Shown one piece after another: positions 34,130 through 45,800 of a DNA stretch of 64,000 bases. The notes beneath the pieces were generated by a model. The model made no database searches, was not told the DNA's origin, and saw only the letters and a program-made list of their open reading frames with translations. Source of the DNA: Phoronis australis (Eukaryota > Phoronida > Phoronidae). Location: NCBI GenBank assembly GCA_002633005.1, contig NMRA01000700.1:15637-79636 (forward strand), given 5' to 3'. Made by a program: the position numbers and the translations under genes. Numbering within the stretch: the stretch's first letter is position 1; each line of letters begins with the position of its first letter.

Positions 34130-34453
34130 GTTATCACGGTGCACGACGAACAAAGTCTATCCATGTGCTTGGGTGTTACGATAGCAGCCGAAATCAGTCT
34201 ACTGGGTTTACTTTTTTGGCTCATAAAGGAAGTCTTACGAGCCCGGGCTTCTGTCACAAGACATGTGGTAGTCGCATGTTTGCCTTCGCAGGGTTACACA
34301 ATGGTGACGAGTGTTGGTGTGGCAACGGTATACCTTTAAATAATTATGTAAGCGTTGGTCAGTCTCAATGTCGTCAAAAGTGTGCTGGACAACAGACATC
34401 ATTATGTGGCGGTAGCAACAGGTTATGGGCAATGGAAACTGATTACAAATTAA
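34130..34453 (+). CDS. WSC gene A, exon with WSC module 1
   Basis: A 324-nt exon (acceptor ACTATTTTCAG, donor A|GTAAGC), phase 1 on both sides. The frame encodes a full WSC domain with eight cysteines: GCYDS, FCHKTC, ECWCGN, QCRQKC and LCGGSNR, in the family's usual spacing. WSC domains are small cysteine-rich extracellular modules, named after yeast cell-wall sensors, and are thought to bind carbohydrate. The residues before GCY (YHGARRTKSIHVL) would follow a signal peptide. The next two exons in the same phase continue the protein. A long ORF in another frame across this exon is a shadow. Ligand and membrane anchoring are unknown. Confidence 0.88.
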
Positions 34454-36863
34454 GTAAGCTTTTGTTTCTGCAAGAGTCTTGACGGATATTAAGCCCTCGT
34501 TTAATTCATGTCAATTGATCATTTGTATATCACTTAACTCACTTAACTGATTTAATTATAGACTGAAACACACTCCTACGTCGGTTTCCATCGTTCGTTC
34601 ATTTAGAAGGTTGTCAACGAGATGCTGATAGCAGAGAAAGATTCCTGCAGAAAACCAAGACATCAAGCAATTTAGATGTTGCTGGTATTATGCGAACATA
34701 GTTAAGCCATGTGTTGGAAAAATAGACCAAAACAATTTTTCTTAGAATAAACAAATGTACAAGCAAAATATATTTGCAAAGTTTATGACGTTAGTCGCAT
34801 TTTCAGCTTTGACATATCGGCTTGAACCGAAGTTAGGAAGACGAGTTCCCAAAAGCAATTTGGCAGAGTGCACTTAAACTCCACACTTTATTGTTTATTT
34901 TTTTAAATCTCAAAAACGGCGTGTGCCTTTTTTAAGTCCTAGTAATACTGTGCTGTACCATAGATGATTTTTTCAAGAATCTCTTAGATTTTGCGAGTTT
35001 ATTTAGCCTAGGACCCAACTAAATGAGTAATCGACTAAAGTGTATTTATACATGTACCTAAAATGCACTTTTGTTAAAAACGAAATTTTGATTTAAAAAG
35101 GATCATACCATGTTACAAAATCACGACACGTAGGTATGAAGTACATTTGAATAACCTCTATACTCTCTTTTATCAAAAAAATAATACACACCTTTACCAG
35201 TCCAACTTAACCTGACACAATGATGTGAAAAGAAATCACTGTTCCACAAAAACAATACTGCTTGAAGCGTGTTGGACTGGGTCACTCTGGCTGGCACGAC
35301 GCATTCTTCATGGGGCCAGTTTGTCTAGAAATCACAATGTAGAGCCATCACTTTACTTCAAAAAGAGAAGCATTTATAAATGCTCGTTACACCCTATGGC
35401 AAGCGTTTGATTTAGAACACCTATGTTTCTTTTTTTTTCAAATTCACCCTCCTTTCTTGCGAGAAAGTTTGATTGCTTATATTGAGGTTTTGCTCGATGA
35501 ACAAAATGTAACCTCACACAAACGGCATCGATAGTGTAGTTCGGGTCTATGACCGCTTGTTAGAGCAAGACATGTTTTAGCAATCCTGCCAAAAGCGGAA
35601 TACACCAGCTTGCAAGCCAAAGTATCAATGTGTCAAACCAACGTCCTCTTAGCCTGGAAACATGTTTCCATAGTGATTTCTTGCACGACAGAATAGCCTT
35701 TGAACGAACAATGTCTACGCAGCGTGAGTTGGAACTTTTCATAGCGATTTGACGAGTGTAGCAAGAATTCAGGTTACTAATGCAGTAGTTTAAACTTGTT
35801 TTGTCATACATGTACTTCCATTCATGTCAAAATGGATTGTTCTAAAACCCGTCAACCCCCACACCCCCACGTCCCCCTCAACCCACAACACCTGCGACAT
35901 AGTCTACACAAGCTCGGCTGCATCCGAACGTACAGTAGAACGAGGGCTCACTTGATACACAACTAAGTCTGGCTGTGAACGCCTCAGGCTTTTTCCTGGG
36001 ATTAAGAGAGTTGTTTCAGTAACCTTGAAATCCAAAAACAGAAAAAAATCAACGCGTCTAAATCGAAGACCTAACAATGTTTTAAATGTCGTTCACAGCA
36101 GAGAGCAATCGTCTCGCCTGCTCTTCCGGGAATGGCAGATTCAAGCTTTTTGGGAGAGTGCGAGGAAACCGCGAATACGAAAATTCTTCGGTAGATACAA
36201 TTTTATAAAACAAGTGTTAACTGAAGCTATGTCACTGAATTTATTGTAAACGAGTCAGCAACAGAAAGCAAATAATAAAAATGTAAACATTATGCCCATT
36301 AATCTCCACGTACTCTCTTACTAAGTTTAGTAGATTAGGAAAATTGGTAGTCGCTCGTGGAACTATTTCCGTGAAAACAAGAGCACGCTCACAGTCGTTT
36401 ATTTCTGATCACGACGTTCTCACGCCGTATTCTGTTTTGAACCACCAGATATGAGCCAGATTAGATTCGCGTGTAGGTGAGTCTTATGGGAAAGTCACTC
36501 ATCAACGTAATATTCTTGTGAATTTTAAAAACACCACCAATATACATATTTTGCTAAAAGTCGTGGGTTGATGTTTTTTGTCGGGTCGAGGGGATTTAAA
36601 AACAATACAGCCGGAGTGCAAATCTATGCTGTTTATCTTGCACAAATGATTGCTTGGGTGAAGTACCATCTAGGTGAGGTCTATAACGATATCTTTCATG
36701 CTATGATGCCTTAAGGGTTGCAGAGAGATATGAGAACCCCAACGTTCAGGTTTGCTCTTGTGAGAGACGTGATAAAAAGTGGATCACACAAATGTTCTAC
36801 GTGAACACATTTTGTGAGTTTATGTTCTTTGGTTTATCTTACACTTGTAAACTTCTATTTTAG
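34454..36863. other. Gene A intron between WSC modules 1 and 2
   Basis: Starts GTAAGC and ends ACTTCTATTTTAG. It contains a GACCC-rich dispersed repeat (35845-36090). Short ORFs at 35225, 35560 and 36025 lack motifs. Confidence 0.6.
35845..36090 (+). repeat. GACCC-rich dispersed repeat R3, copy 1
   Basis: Runs of CAACCCCCACACCCCC and CCCTCAACCCACAACACC lead to GTCTACACAAGCTCGGCTG, AAGTCTGGCTGTGAACG and GAAATCCAAAAACAGAAAA. The same blocks in the same order occur at 55785-56125, and the first half at 45660-45800. Confidence 0.6.
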
Positions 36864-37148
36864 AACATTCACGGAATGTAAACATGTGTTGGATGCCAAT
36901 GTACATGTTTAACAGTGATCTGGTGTATACAGGAGAAAAAAACAGCCCATCGTTTTGTCGTCAACTCTGCGGCACCTACCGAAAACAGTTTGCAGCTACG
37001 CAGTACGGAGTTAATTGCTGGTGTGGAGATGAGTTTTTTGGAGACATAAAACTTTTGCCTCGTTCTTGCAGCACACCGTGCAGTGGAGACCCCACAAAGC
37101 TTTGTGGAGGGTTGAACGGCTATTTTTTTATGTACTCGGAACGCACAG
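36864..37148 (+). CDS. WSC gene A, exon with WSC module 2
   Basis: A 285-nt exon (acceptor CTTCTATTTTAG, donor G|GTAATT), phase 1 on both sides. It joins exon 1 through the codon A+AA. Eight cysteines appear in WSC order: MCWMP, FCRQLC, NCWCGD, SCSTPC and LCGGLN, ending MYSERT before the donor. It is most similar to the second WSC module of gene B, sharing FCRQLCGT, FAA and CWCG-FF. The ORF continues past the donor to a stop in the intron, but the third exon supports splicing at GTAATT. Confidence 0.88.
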
Positions 37149-39348
37149 GTAATTGGGAGTATTATGGTTTGTAGACTTTTCTTAACATCAAATACCTTCC
37201 AGTAGTTTTCTTTTTAAGTTGCTGGTAGTTTTGGCGCTCATTTTGGTAATATAGGCAAAATCACGGTTTGAGACAGATAAGAATAAAAGACTAGATTCGA
37301 GTTTTGTCTGTGCACGTTACACATGCAAATTGTGTTATTGATTCCATTTTTTTACTTTTCATGTACCTTAAGCTTTTACTAATTTTACTGCAACGGCGTG
37401 GCCCCGCTGCCAAATTGTAAACATTTTCAAAGCGTTAAAGTCAACAGTTTTCTAGATATTTTCTCAATGCAGTGTCATTTCAATAAGGTCCTACATAACA
37501 TTAGATTTACCGCAATTAAGTTACTAAACCATTCGTCAACAAGTTTCCTACATTTCCAACGTGTGCTTTGCAATTGTTGAGATTTTTCATAAGCAAAAGC
37601 ATCCGCAGTGTTTTTGTTGCCTTGATGTCAACCTTTTCTTGTACGATATTGCTACAGTATACTTGGAACGCGATACATGCATTTGTATTAGATTAGAAAG
37701 TAGGAATCGTCGAATCCTCAGTGTTAAGCCGTTAACGCATGGCCCATATGTATTGGTTCGAAATCCATGAGTACTCAATCAACTGCCGTCGTATGAGCTT
37801 CATGCGAAACCACCCCGACTTTGAAAATGGTTCAATAAACAAAAAACAGAACTGAAAGATGCTAAAGTTGTGTATTGTAAGAATGAGTTTTACTTGCAAA
37901 ATGCATACTTTGTTATAAATTGGTGATTTTAAACGTGTCTTTACACGATTGAGTGTATCGTTTGGCATGTTTTCAAAGCGGAGTGTTATACAGCTAACAG
38001 AATATCGTTTGCATTTTTATAAGTGCATTTGCGATGTCTAAAGTGAAAATGTTGATGAAAATACTATATAAATATCACAAAATGCAAATATTTCAAATTC
38101 ATATAGTTTTGAATTTTGCTCTTCGACGGTACTCGCGCATTTTCGGAAACATCATTGAATGGCATAATTCGGTGCTGCTGGCGTGTTCAGTTAAGCAACC
38201 CGTATACAGTATTTTTATCCTTTCCCAAAAGAGACGCCCTGATGTTGATCTCCTGTTGCGTTTTAGCGATAATTGTGGTGGGTTTGGCAGTTCCTTAGCA
38301 ACCAGCCAATTGAGTTCAACATGTTTGGGTTCCTCAATCCAGCGACAAGTAATGACTTGCCGGAGTGTTTCGTTTCATTTTAGTAGATTATCTATCCTAA
38401 AATTTAGGAGAATTGATGTCACAGCTGTCAACGTTTTTGTTTTAAATCCAAAACGAAAACCAACCTTTTTAGAAATTTGTTTATTTTGCATGATACAAAT
38501 GTTCTTTGTATTGTGCTATAATTTATATTGCAAAACATATTTAATGACTTTCAATGTTCCATTGGTTGTACACAAACACAGAACACAATGTATAGACCAT
38601 AAGCAGTTAAGCAAAACTTTGTGATTGTCTTCCTTTCGGATAAGTTCATGGAGTGCAGAAAAAAGAATGGAGCTATCAAAGTTGGGATGACTTAATGATT
38701 ATTGGTTGGCTTACAGTGTACAAGAAATTCGAATGTTTTTCATTATTTAAACTATTTATTCTTCAAACGAATCTTACAACAAATTCAAAATGGCATTAGC
38801 GAAACTATATAAATCACCCCGAAATTGCCCTCAGATGAGTTTGGTAGTGCATGTATCAAAGACTAATTTTAGCTGCAAAAAACTCCATTGATGCCCAATG
38901 TTTTTGTGGTTCTTTAAATTTAGGATTATTGTGGTTTTGGTCACTTTTTCAGTTGTAGATTTTGTGTTGAAGGGATTAATAAAAATATTAGCATTTTTTA
39001 TTGGTTGTGTATATGTAATATTTTGCATATGATAAAACACAACAGAATTTTCTTGTAATCTGTTTAAAAGGGATTCCAGAATGGATTGTGCTTTTCTCTT
39101 AATTATATTTATAGTTGGTCTTTGCTGACCATGTGCTTTTACAATCTTGCCAAAAAGAACAGGTAACATAGCAATGCACAAATAAATCTTTGTCACTTTA
39201 AATTTAACGTCTTTCTCTAGACCATGTCTCCATTATATTTTTAATTTCAAAAAAATATAATCAAACCTGTAACTTAACATGTCCCAATATTAAATATCAA
39301 TTTCAGCATATAAAACTTCGTCACTTAAATTTATTTGTTTTGTTGCAG
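37149..39348. other. Gene A intron between WSC modules 2 and 3
   Basis: Starts GTAATT and ends TTTTGTTGCAG. It contains the longest ATG-initiated frame of the window (38034-38624), discussed separately. Confidence 0.6.
38034..38624 (+). other. 196-codon unrecognised open frame within an intron
   Basis: A plus-strand frame of 196 codons with an AT-rich, hydrophobic composition (for example CLFCMIQMFFVLCYNLYC near the end). Another frame over the same bases reads SCCVLAIIVVGLAVP. No domain is recognised, and neither frame has splice support. It lies wholly inside the intron between WSC modules 2 and 3 of gene A. Chance openness, or a decayed inserted sequence, is more likely than a gene. Confidence 0.15.
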
Positions 39349-39677
39349 ATCAAGATCCAGATGTCAACGGTGACGATATCAATGGCTGTTATATGTTGGA
39401 CAATACGTTCTCCGATGAGCATAGCTGGCTGTCTTCTAACAAACAGGTAGACATTGCACCAATAAATCTGGACCAGGAAGTCTGCGTATACCGATGCCGT
39501 GAACAAGAAAGGAAGAAGGCTCTGTTGTGGAAAGGGAAGGAATGTATCTGTGTAAATACCTTACAATTAAATGAAGTGCATCTAACCGATGACGTTAAGT
39601 GTGACATGCCGTGCCCCGGAAACTTATCGCAAAGTTGTGGAGCACAAACAGGCATTTATGTTATGGACGCTGCTTAG
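39349..39677 (+). CDS. WSC gene A, terminal exon with WSC module 3
   Basis: A 329-nt exon after TTTTGTTGCAG. It joins exon 2 through the codon G+AT (Asp) and ends with TAG at 39675-39677. The eight-cysteine pattern is present but with CIC in place of CWC: GCYML, VCVYRC, ECICVN, KCDMPC and SCGAQ. The protein ends GIYVMDAA shortly after the domain. There is no transmembrane segment or GPI-like tail, so the product looks secreted. A likely polyadenylation signal AATAAA lies at 39928-39933. The closest relative in the window is the minus-strand exon at 57652-57977, which shares LDQ-x-x-C, the RC pair and CIC. Confidence 0.85.
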
Positions 39678-39927
39678 ACAATCACAGGCAAAAAACACAA
39701 AAAGACATGAGCCAAAAGTTTAATTCCCTCGATTATTTGTATGGATGCTTATGAGAGCGATATGTAAAGTATGGTGTTCACTTAGTTCTCTGCTATGTGT
39801 GCAAGTAATTCACTACGAGCACATTGGTATAAGACCCATAACACCAATCTCCTATTACATGTAATTACGTCACCCCAACAAAAAATGTCAGGTAAAGTCA
39901 CGTATTCGTAAAATAGTTAATTATTGC

Positions 39928-39933
39928 AATAAA
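39928..39933 (+). promoter_or_regulatory. Polyadenylation signal of gene A
   Basis: AATAAA, 251 bases after the stop codon of gene A, followed by a T-rich stretch (TTCTCTTTTCTTCC). Confidence 0.45.
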
Positions 39934-39939
39934 AAGTGT

Positions 39940-41770
39940 TATCATTCTCTTTTCTTCCCTCATTTCTTAAGTTCTGTTTTGGTTAAACATAACCAACGGG
40001 GGCCGTGACTTCCACGTTGGTGCAAAAAACAAAACAAGATGAAAACTGTCGCAATTATATAATAGCAAGAGCAACGCAGAGCGTTGAAACGCTTAGGAAT
40101 CTGAAACTCAATCGGTGTGTTTATAGTGTTTCAGTACTATAAAAACGACCATTAGACGATAGCGCAAAAGCCGTCAAACCCAAGCGACATCGTCTCTCTA
40201 TTACAAACTCAAATTTCATGAAATAACAACACGGAGCCTCAAACATATAGAGACGTAAAAAACAAATGTTGCTGTTAGAAAGCCTAACGCGGGTCGGATC
40301 TGTCCATCCTATGTCAAGTTAATAGGAATAAATTTGACAAAATGTTGTCCTGCAGCAAGAGATAGGAAAATGAAGTCACCAGGTAGCACCGCATTTGCGT
40401 TGGACCCATCTAAAATCCCCCATAGTCGTGCTCATGCGGAAGGAACATATCTCCTGATTTTCAGAACTGTCCTCTGAGCGGTATAGGGGGATTTACATGC
40501 AGACGACAAAAATCAGTTTCAAAAGTAATTGACATGGCCACTGGGTGGCACAGAATATGTCAATTCCAACACTAATTGGACAAATGTTGTTATATAAGAA
40601 ACCTGTTTCCAAATGTCATAAAAAACATCAAGGACCTCCGAGGCTATGTCGACAAATTTAAATTATGGAATATACTTTGGGGGCTTATCGGCATTCGTTC
40701 TGTCCTAATTGCCATGGAGAACCATTGTCAGATATAAAAGTTAAAGGAACTTGAGCTGCGGCCATGGTCGTAACAAATACAATCGACATAAGTGGACACC
40801 AAAAGTGTCAGGTCTGTCCAAAAACATCGATGGTCTTCTGATCAGGAACACAAGTGTTATGATTCATAATGATACCTTGAGCAGTACATATAAATTCATG
40901 TGCTGACATAAGCCAATTGAGATTCATATCAAACGTAACCCTGTCTGGGAATCGAACCACATGTCTCTAGATTGCTGGTTACATTTATGTTATCCATTCC
41001 ATAAGCAGTCCTTGCCTTTTAAACACGACGTTTGAACAATTTTATCATGAGATTTATTGCACTCTGACATAAATCCTAGTATTAGGGCAGATACCATTCT
41101 ACCGCCCTTCATGCTTCATGTTTAACTCCTAGTTAATTCCTACCCAGTCGGATGGTAGCGCTGTTTGTTCTTTCTCTCCAGCTTCCTGTTAACCCAGCCT
41201 CAAGCAACACTCGTATGTTTTTCCAATCATACCATTACTACAAAGTTTAAAATTCTCCACCATCCAAATTCGTAAATTGAAATTTTTGAGCACACGACGA
41301 GACACGACAACATACAAAAAGACATACTATACGGCCACGTGGAAGGGAAAAGAGCAAGAGGACGACAATGATTATTATGGAGTGATGACATCAAGAAATG
41401 GGCAAGCTCAACATATCGCCTCCTCACATGATCCTGGTTCCAAACAACCACTTTTCTGGGTATAAGTTGGTTATCAGGCAACAATCCCCTTCTGGTTTTG
41501 GGAGGAGACCTAGCGGGGAGGTACAAAGGTTATCGAAGGGATGGGTAGGAAAGGGACCTGCCATGCGGCCCAGGTCCCATTGTTTATGAATTTGTTCCAC
41601 GCCTGCTGTGGTTGATGAGTTGCTGAAATCAAGTTTCTTGTTATGATATGGCGTATTGTAACGTACAGGTGGCAGGATTGTTCATCCATGAACAACGGTG
41701 ACCATGTGAAACATACTGAGCCACAACACCATGTTGCTTACAATATCTCTTTTTATCACTCCGTCTGCTC
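39940..41770. other. No recognisable gene
   Basis: A sequence reading GGTTCGATTCCCAGAC on the minus strand near 40942-40957 matches a Pol III B box, but no A box was found, so no tRNA is called. Short overlapping ORFs at 41227-41695 lack motifs. Confidence 0.35.
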
Positions 41771-41799
41771 TGCTCACTCAGCTTGTCCGGAACCTGCTT

Positions 41800-41990
41800 T
41801 GCAGGTTGTTATAGTCCAGTTGGCAGTTTGGTGTACCCACTTGGTACTTTATATGATATTTTCGTATGTGGCAGTTTGTACCCATTTGGTACTTGTTTAA
41901 TTTGTCAATGGCTCGACCCACTTGGTAGGCAATCGGCCAATACCTATTTGATATTATGTACATGTACCCAATTGGTACTTTGCTAACCTG
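41800..41990. repeat. Imperfect tandem repeats around CCCACTTGGTAC
   Basis: Five variants of a (G/T)ACCCA(C/A)(T)TTGGTA core occur at intervals of about 35-60 bp (GTACCCACTTGGTACTT, GTACCCATTTGGTACTT, GACCCACTTGGTAGG, GTACCCAATTGGTACTT). Confidence 0.5.
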
Positions 41991-42211
41991 TGCCAATTCT
42001 CGTTACTAGAAAAACATTACGAACAATGGTAATACCACCTCCCTAGTCCATTATTTAAAACGACAAGAAACACTTAAGTATCATTTCATTAAGAAGAATC
42101 ACGTTGGCCGTTGGGCTACCGTATGTCGCAACAGTTGATACAACGTCAAATGTATGAGGAAACAAATCACCTGAAAGCATTTTGACGGAACCAAAACGTG
42201 CTGTACACCGT

Positions 42212-42625
42212 GGTGAAAAGATATGCAAGACCAGTTCGCCAATTAACCATGTCTACACTGAACGTCAATATCTATACAAATATCTTGGCCTGGTCCACCA
42301 TGAGACCAAAAGTACACCAGTGCTTTAATCCGCAGAATAAGTAGTCGATCTGTCGCTTGACCCAACAATAGCGACTGAAATAAAAACACCTTGTGGTGAA
42401 AAGATATCACACGAGTAGATCGTCGAGGTACCAGAAGTACAGTGTACACTGAGAGTCAATATCTATACAAATAATATGCCCTGGTCCGTCGAGAGACATA
42501 AAATTTGCAATGATAAATATGTCAAACAATACTAGAACTGTTGCAAAACCAAAAATACTTTCGCTTTGAGAGTCAATAGGTACATGAATTAACTGACCTG
42601 GTCCTCCGTGAGACATGAAGTACAC
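42212..42625 (-). repeat. Degenerate tandem repeat, minus frame reading SHGGPGQ...IDSQ
   Basis: Two direct copies of GGTGAAAAGATAT lie about 182 bp apart. Three copies of a block containing GAGAGTCAATATCTATACAAAT and a CCTGGTCC(A/G)(T)C(C/G)..GAGAC segment lie at about 42258, 42443 and 42570. On the minus strand each translates as F-(W/M)-SHGGPGQ-ICIDIDSQ-like peptides. Either a decayed repetitive coding sequence or a short minisatellite; the frame is interrupted between copies. Confidence 0.5.
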
Positions 42626-45022
42626 TATGCAAAAATTCTGAATTAAAAATTCTACCTAGACACTTTTTATTCCCCAGTGGTTGCTCATAAATGTATTTTA
42701 TACATCTTTTCGTTACTCATTGACAAAACTTGGCACAATTTCACCCAGACAAGAAAGACATAGTATGCCTCAAATTTGTCATCACAAGCCTAGTCACAGA
42801 AAGTGATCTCTCTGCGTGCTATGATTCAACATGGGAAAGACATCCTAGCAATAGCAGCTCTTGGTGTTTGAGAAGATGACGCCGTCTGCGTGCTTGAGTG
42901 TGGAACGCATATTATCTGGCTATTCCCCTCGACTTTGGACATTCCAGAAGGAACGTCAGCGTCTGAGTTATTGCTGATATGAGAGCAAAATATATTGGTG
43001 CATTTCATGTTTCTACTGTTACATAGGCAATCGGTAATTTAACAGTAGACGCAGTGTTACTCATCATGCCGATAGCCAGAAATGAGTCAGTCACATTCAG
43101 GGAATCTTGTGATGGCAAATCTATGTCTCAGAAATGGAGCCAATCCTCCAGTGAGCCTACATGTAGGTCTTCATCCCTCATCCTGCTAACCACAAATGAC
43201 ATGCAAAATGACAGCTTCCATCTGCATGTTGCCTTTCAAAAACCTGGTGGTCAACTCATGTGAAAGGTTGGTTTTTCTGTAGCATTTAATGGAAAAACAA
43301 GTAGAGACAATCAATTTAACTAAATACTACGTTAGTTATATTTCACTTTTTCAATATTTTAATGGTATTTTCAACCAAAATTGTCGACCTTGTTTTGTCG
43401 CCATCAATGCATTCGCATAGACAGAATCTACATTGATACACGGTAGTAGCTTTAGGTTCAATTGTCACGATCATTTAATTTTTGTAACATTGTCAAAAAC
43501 ATTGTGAGTTGTTGAACGTGTACATTTCTTGATGATACTGCGTTTGAAATAAGTGTGACTTCCATAATTATTATTAAACGTGTTACACCCGGAGGAAGTG
43601 TGTTGGCGGTACTAATATAATCCAGGTTTTATCACAGCGTTATAATGTTTTCATGCATATACGTTACAGGAGATCAGGGTTTTACCGTCAGAAGGGTGAG
43701 TTTCAATATGGACATAGCCATGCACGAATTATGCAACCCGGGTAATTAATAGCCCAATGGAACGGACGTTAATAGTCATGCTAAAATACTACTCATGTTT
43801 CATCAGTCATTTCACTGGACTCCTATTGAATATATTAATACAAAAGACCTCGCGTATGTCATCACTTTCGCGACAGTGGCGACAAATCCAAGAGAGGAAT
43901 TCTATGCAATATTATACATGTATAATATTTCAATTTCATTCTCATGGTCAACTTTAAGACATGCTATCTCAGAAGAGGCAAACATGATATTACGCACGTG
44001 GAATTTCGTGAACTCTAAGATTATATATAAGAGTTCAAGGTCCTGCCACGAGATTCCTCCAGACCATGGTCAAATTTGAGATTTGTGTCGATTCAACGAC
44101 TGTACATGTTGAAAGAGACCGATACCATTAATGACTACCGCTGCCATATTAACTATTGATTTGTTTGCATATTGGAGTTGCATGAAGATCAATGTCTTGC
44201 TTGCAAATATTTTTTTCCTACCTGCAACCTGGCCTGAGTAAAACAACCAGACGCACATTGAAATATGATGTTAGTTGACGACATTTCCAAGTTGCATTTG
44301 TCTGCAAGCCCGCAACCAAGAGGGCTTCGGGGTCAGATTAATACCGCCCTCGGAAAGTTTACAGCCCCGACCTTTCCGTTAATACATGTTATCGATGGAC
44401 AACAACAAAATTGTTGCAACTACCGGCATTACTAACTAAAACGATAACTAAAGTAGTAATAATGTTGAACTTAATTCTCATTGAAAGCGCTTCTCGTAGT
44501 CATCGACCCGTACCCCACCTGAGTGGTGTTTGTGTAGTTGACAAGATGGTGCAGACAATAACAGGAGGTTTATGTTATTCATTAGCATTGAACGGGCGTG
44601 ATGGCTACACCATAGGGTAACAAGGGATAGTTTATACATGTACCTAGCTAAGCTGATTGGCTTGTCGAATTCTCAACAGGCAGCGGTTTACGCAAACAAA
44701 CTGCCATGACTGATGGACTGAAGTTGAAATGTGGTCTGTTGTACAGACAAATAGGTGCTTAAAACTCATATTCAGGAAATATGAAGCCTAGAAATTGAGA
44801 TTGCGCCTTTTCGGAATGCATCTTTCTACTGTCGATGAATTTTGTTTACCATAGTGTTAAATCGGCCAGTTATGTGTTTATTGTGCATATATGTCCGTCA
44901 AGCGCGCGGCTATTAAACATCACTGCAGAAAGGAAATAGTTGCTGCAACGCCACTTGCATGACAAGGCTAAAAATTGTTCTCAGTCCGCCATTATTTCAC
45001 GGTGTTGTAAAGCTAACCAATG
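42626..45022. other. No recognisable gene
   Basis: A 94-codon frame at 43795-44079 is protein-like in places but has no splice site or motif. A small candidate exon between TACAG and GTGAGT at 43670-43696 is too short to support. Confidence 0.3.
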
Positions 45023-45144
45023 ACTGCCGATGTTACATAGACCAATGCTAAAGCGCTTGCCTCTGCGTGATACCTGCGTGCTGGCTGTGCTAAGCACGCA
45101 GGGCTCCAGCGAGTTACACAGCATGATGACGTAAAATCGGCAGT
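45023..45144. mobile_element. Short palindromic element (MITE-like)
   Basis: The ends ACTGCCGATGTTAC and GTAAAATCGGCAGT are inverted repeats with one mismatch, 122 bp apart. Inside is a second perfect inverted repeat, CCTGCGTGCT/AGCACGCAGG (45073-45102) with a 10-nt loop. No coding capacity. Confidence 0.5.
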
Positions 45145-45659
45145 AGCTGTTAGTGATGTGTTGTCATATCTTCAATTTGGACTTCAAGGCCTATATGTAC
45201 ACTTAACGGCACCTTTTATAAACCTGTTCCTCAGCTGTGATACAGTGGGCTTTCTTTTCAACAGGACGGATAGCACAATGCAGGTGCAGTGAAACAAATA
45301 CTGGAAATACTGTAAAACTTACGTGTGTCCGTCTCTCACGTACTTCAGCTTGGCTAGTACGTTGTTAGTATTCAGACTAATAGGTAGCGTTTTAGCCAGA
45401 TGGCGCAGCATTGGGGTCGGAACACTGCCAGATTAAACCTGAAACTACCTGAATTTTTGAAAGAGAGCTTTCGATGCGTTCATGTACAGCTTTCTTAACG
45501 CCCCTTCCAAACCAATCTTCCTGAAGTGCATAAATAACAGAAATTTCTTGATAGCATTTTGCTATTTGCATGTACTTATCTAGAATTAAGATATGTATAG
45601 TAGGCTTCAGGGAAAACAGGTCGAGAGCATGTTACATGTAATCGTTTACAGGCAGGATT

Positions 45660-45800
45660 GTTCTGAAACCCCCTCGACCCCCACAACCCACTACTTTCAC
45701 ATCCCAAAAGACCCTCGACCCACGATTCCTTCGACCCAGTCTACACAAGCTCGACCGAACATAGAAAAGGGGCTGTCTTGCAGGACCAAGAAGTTTCAAA
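45660..45800 (+). repeat. GACCC-rich dispersed repeat R3, copy 2
   Basis: CCCCCTCGACCCCCACAACC, CCCTCGACCCACGATTCC and TCGACCCAGTCTACACAAG match R3 copies 1 and 3. The 3' half is shorter or diverged. Confidence 0.6.

Noticed and set aside
40940-40960. tRNA gene on the minus strand suggested by GGTTCGATTCC
   Set aside because: A good B box alone; no A box at the right distance and no cloverleaf.
43795-44079. 94-codon plus frame as a secreted-domain exon
   Set aside because: Protein-like in part, but no acceptor or donor and no recognisable domain.
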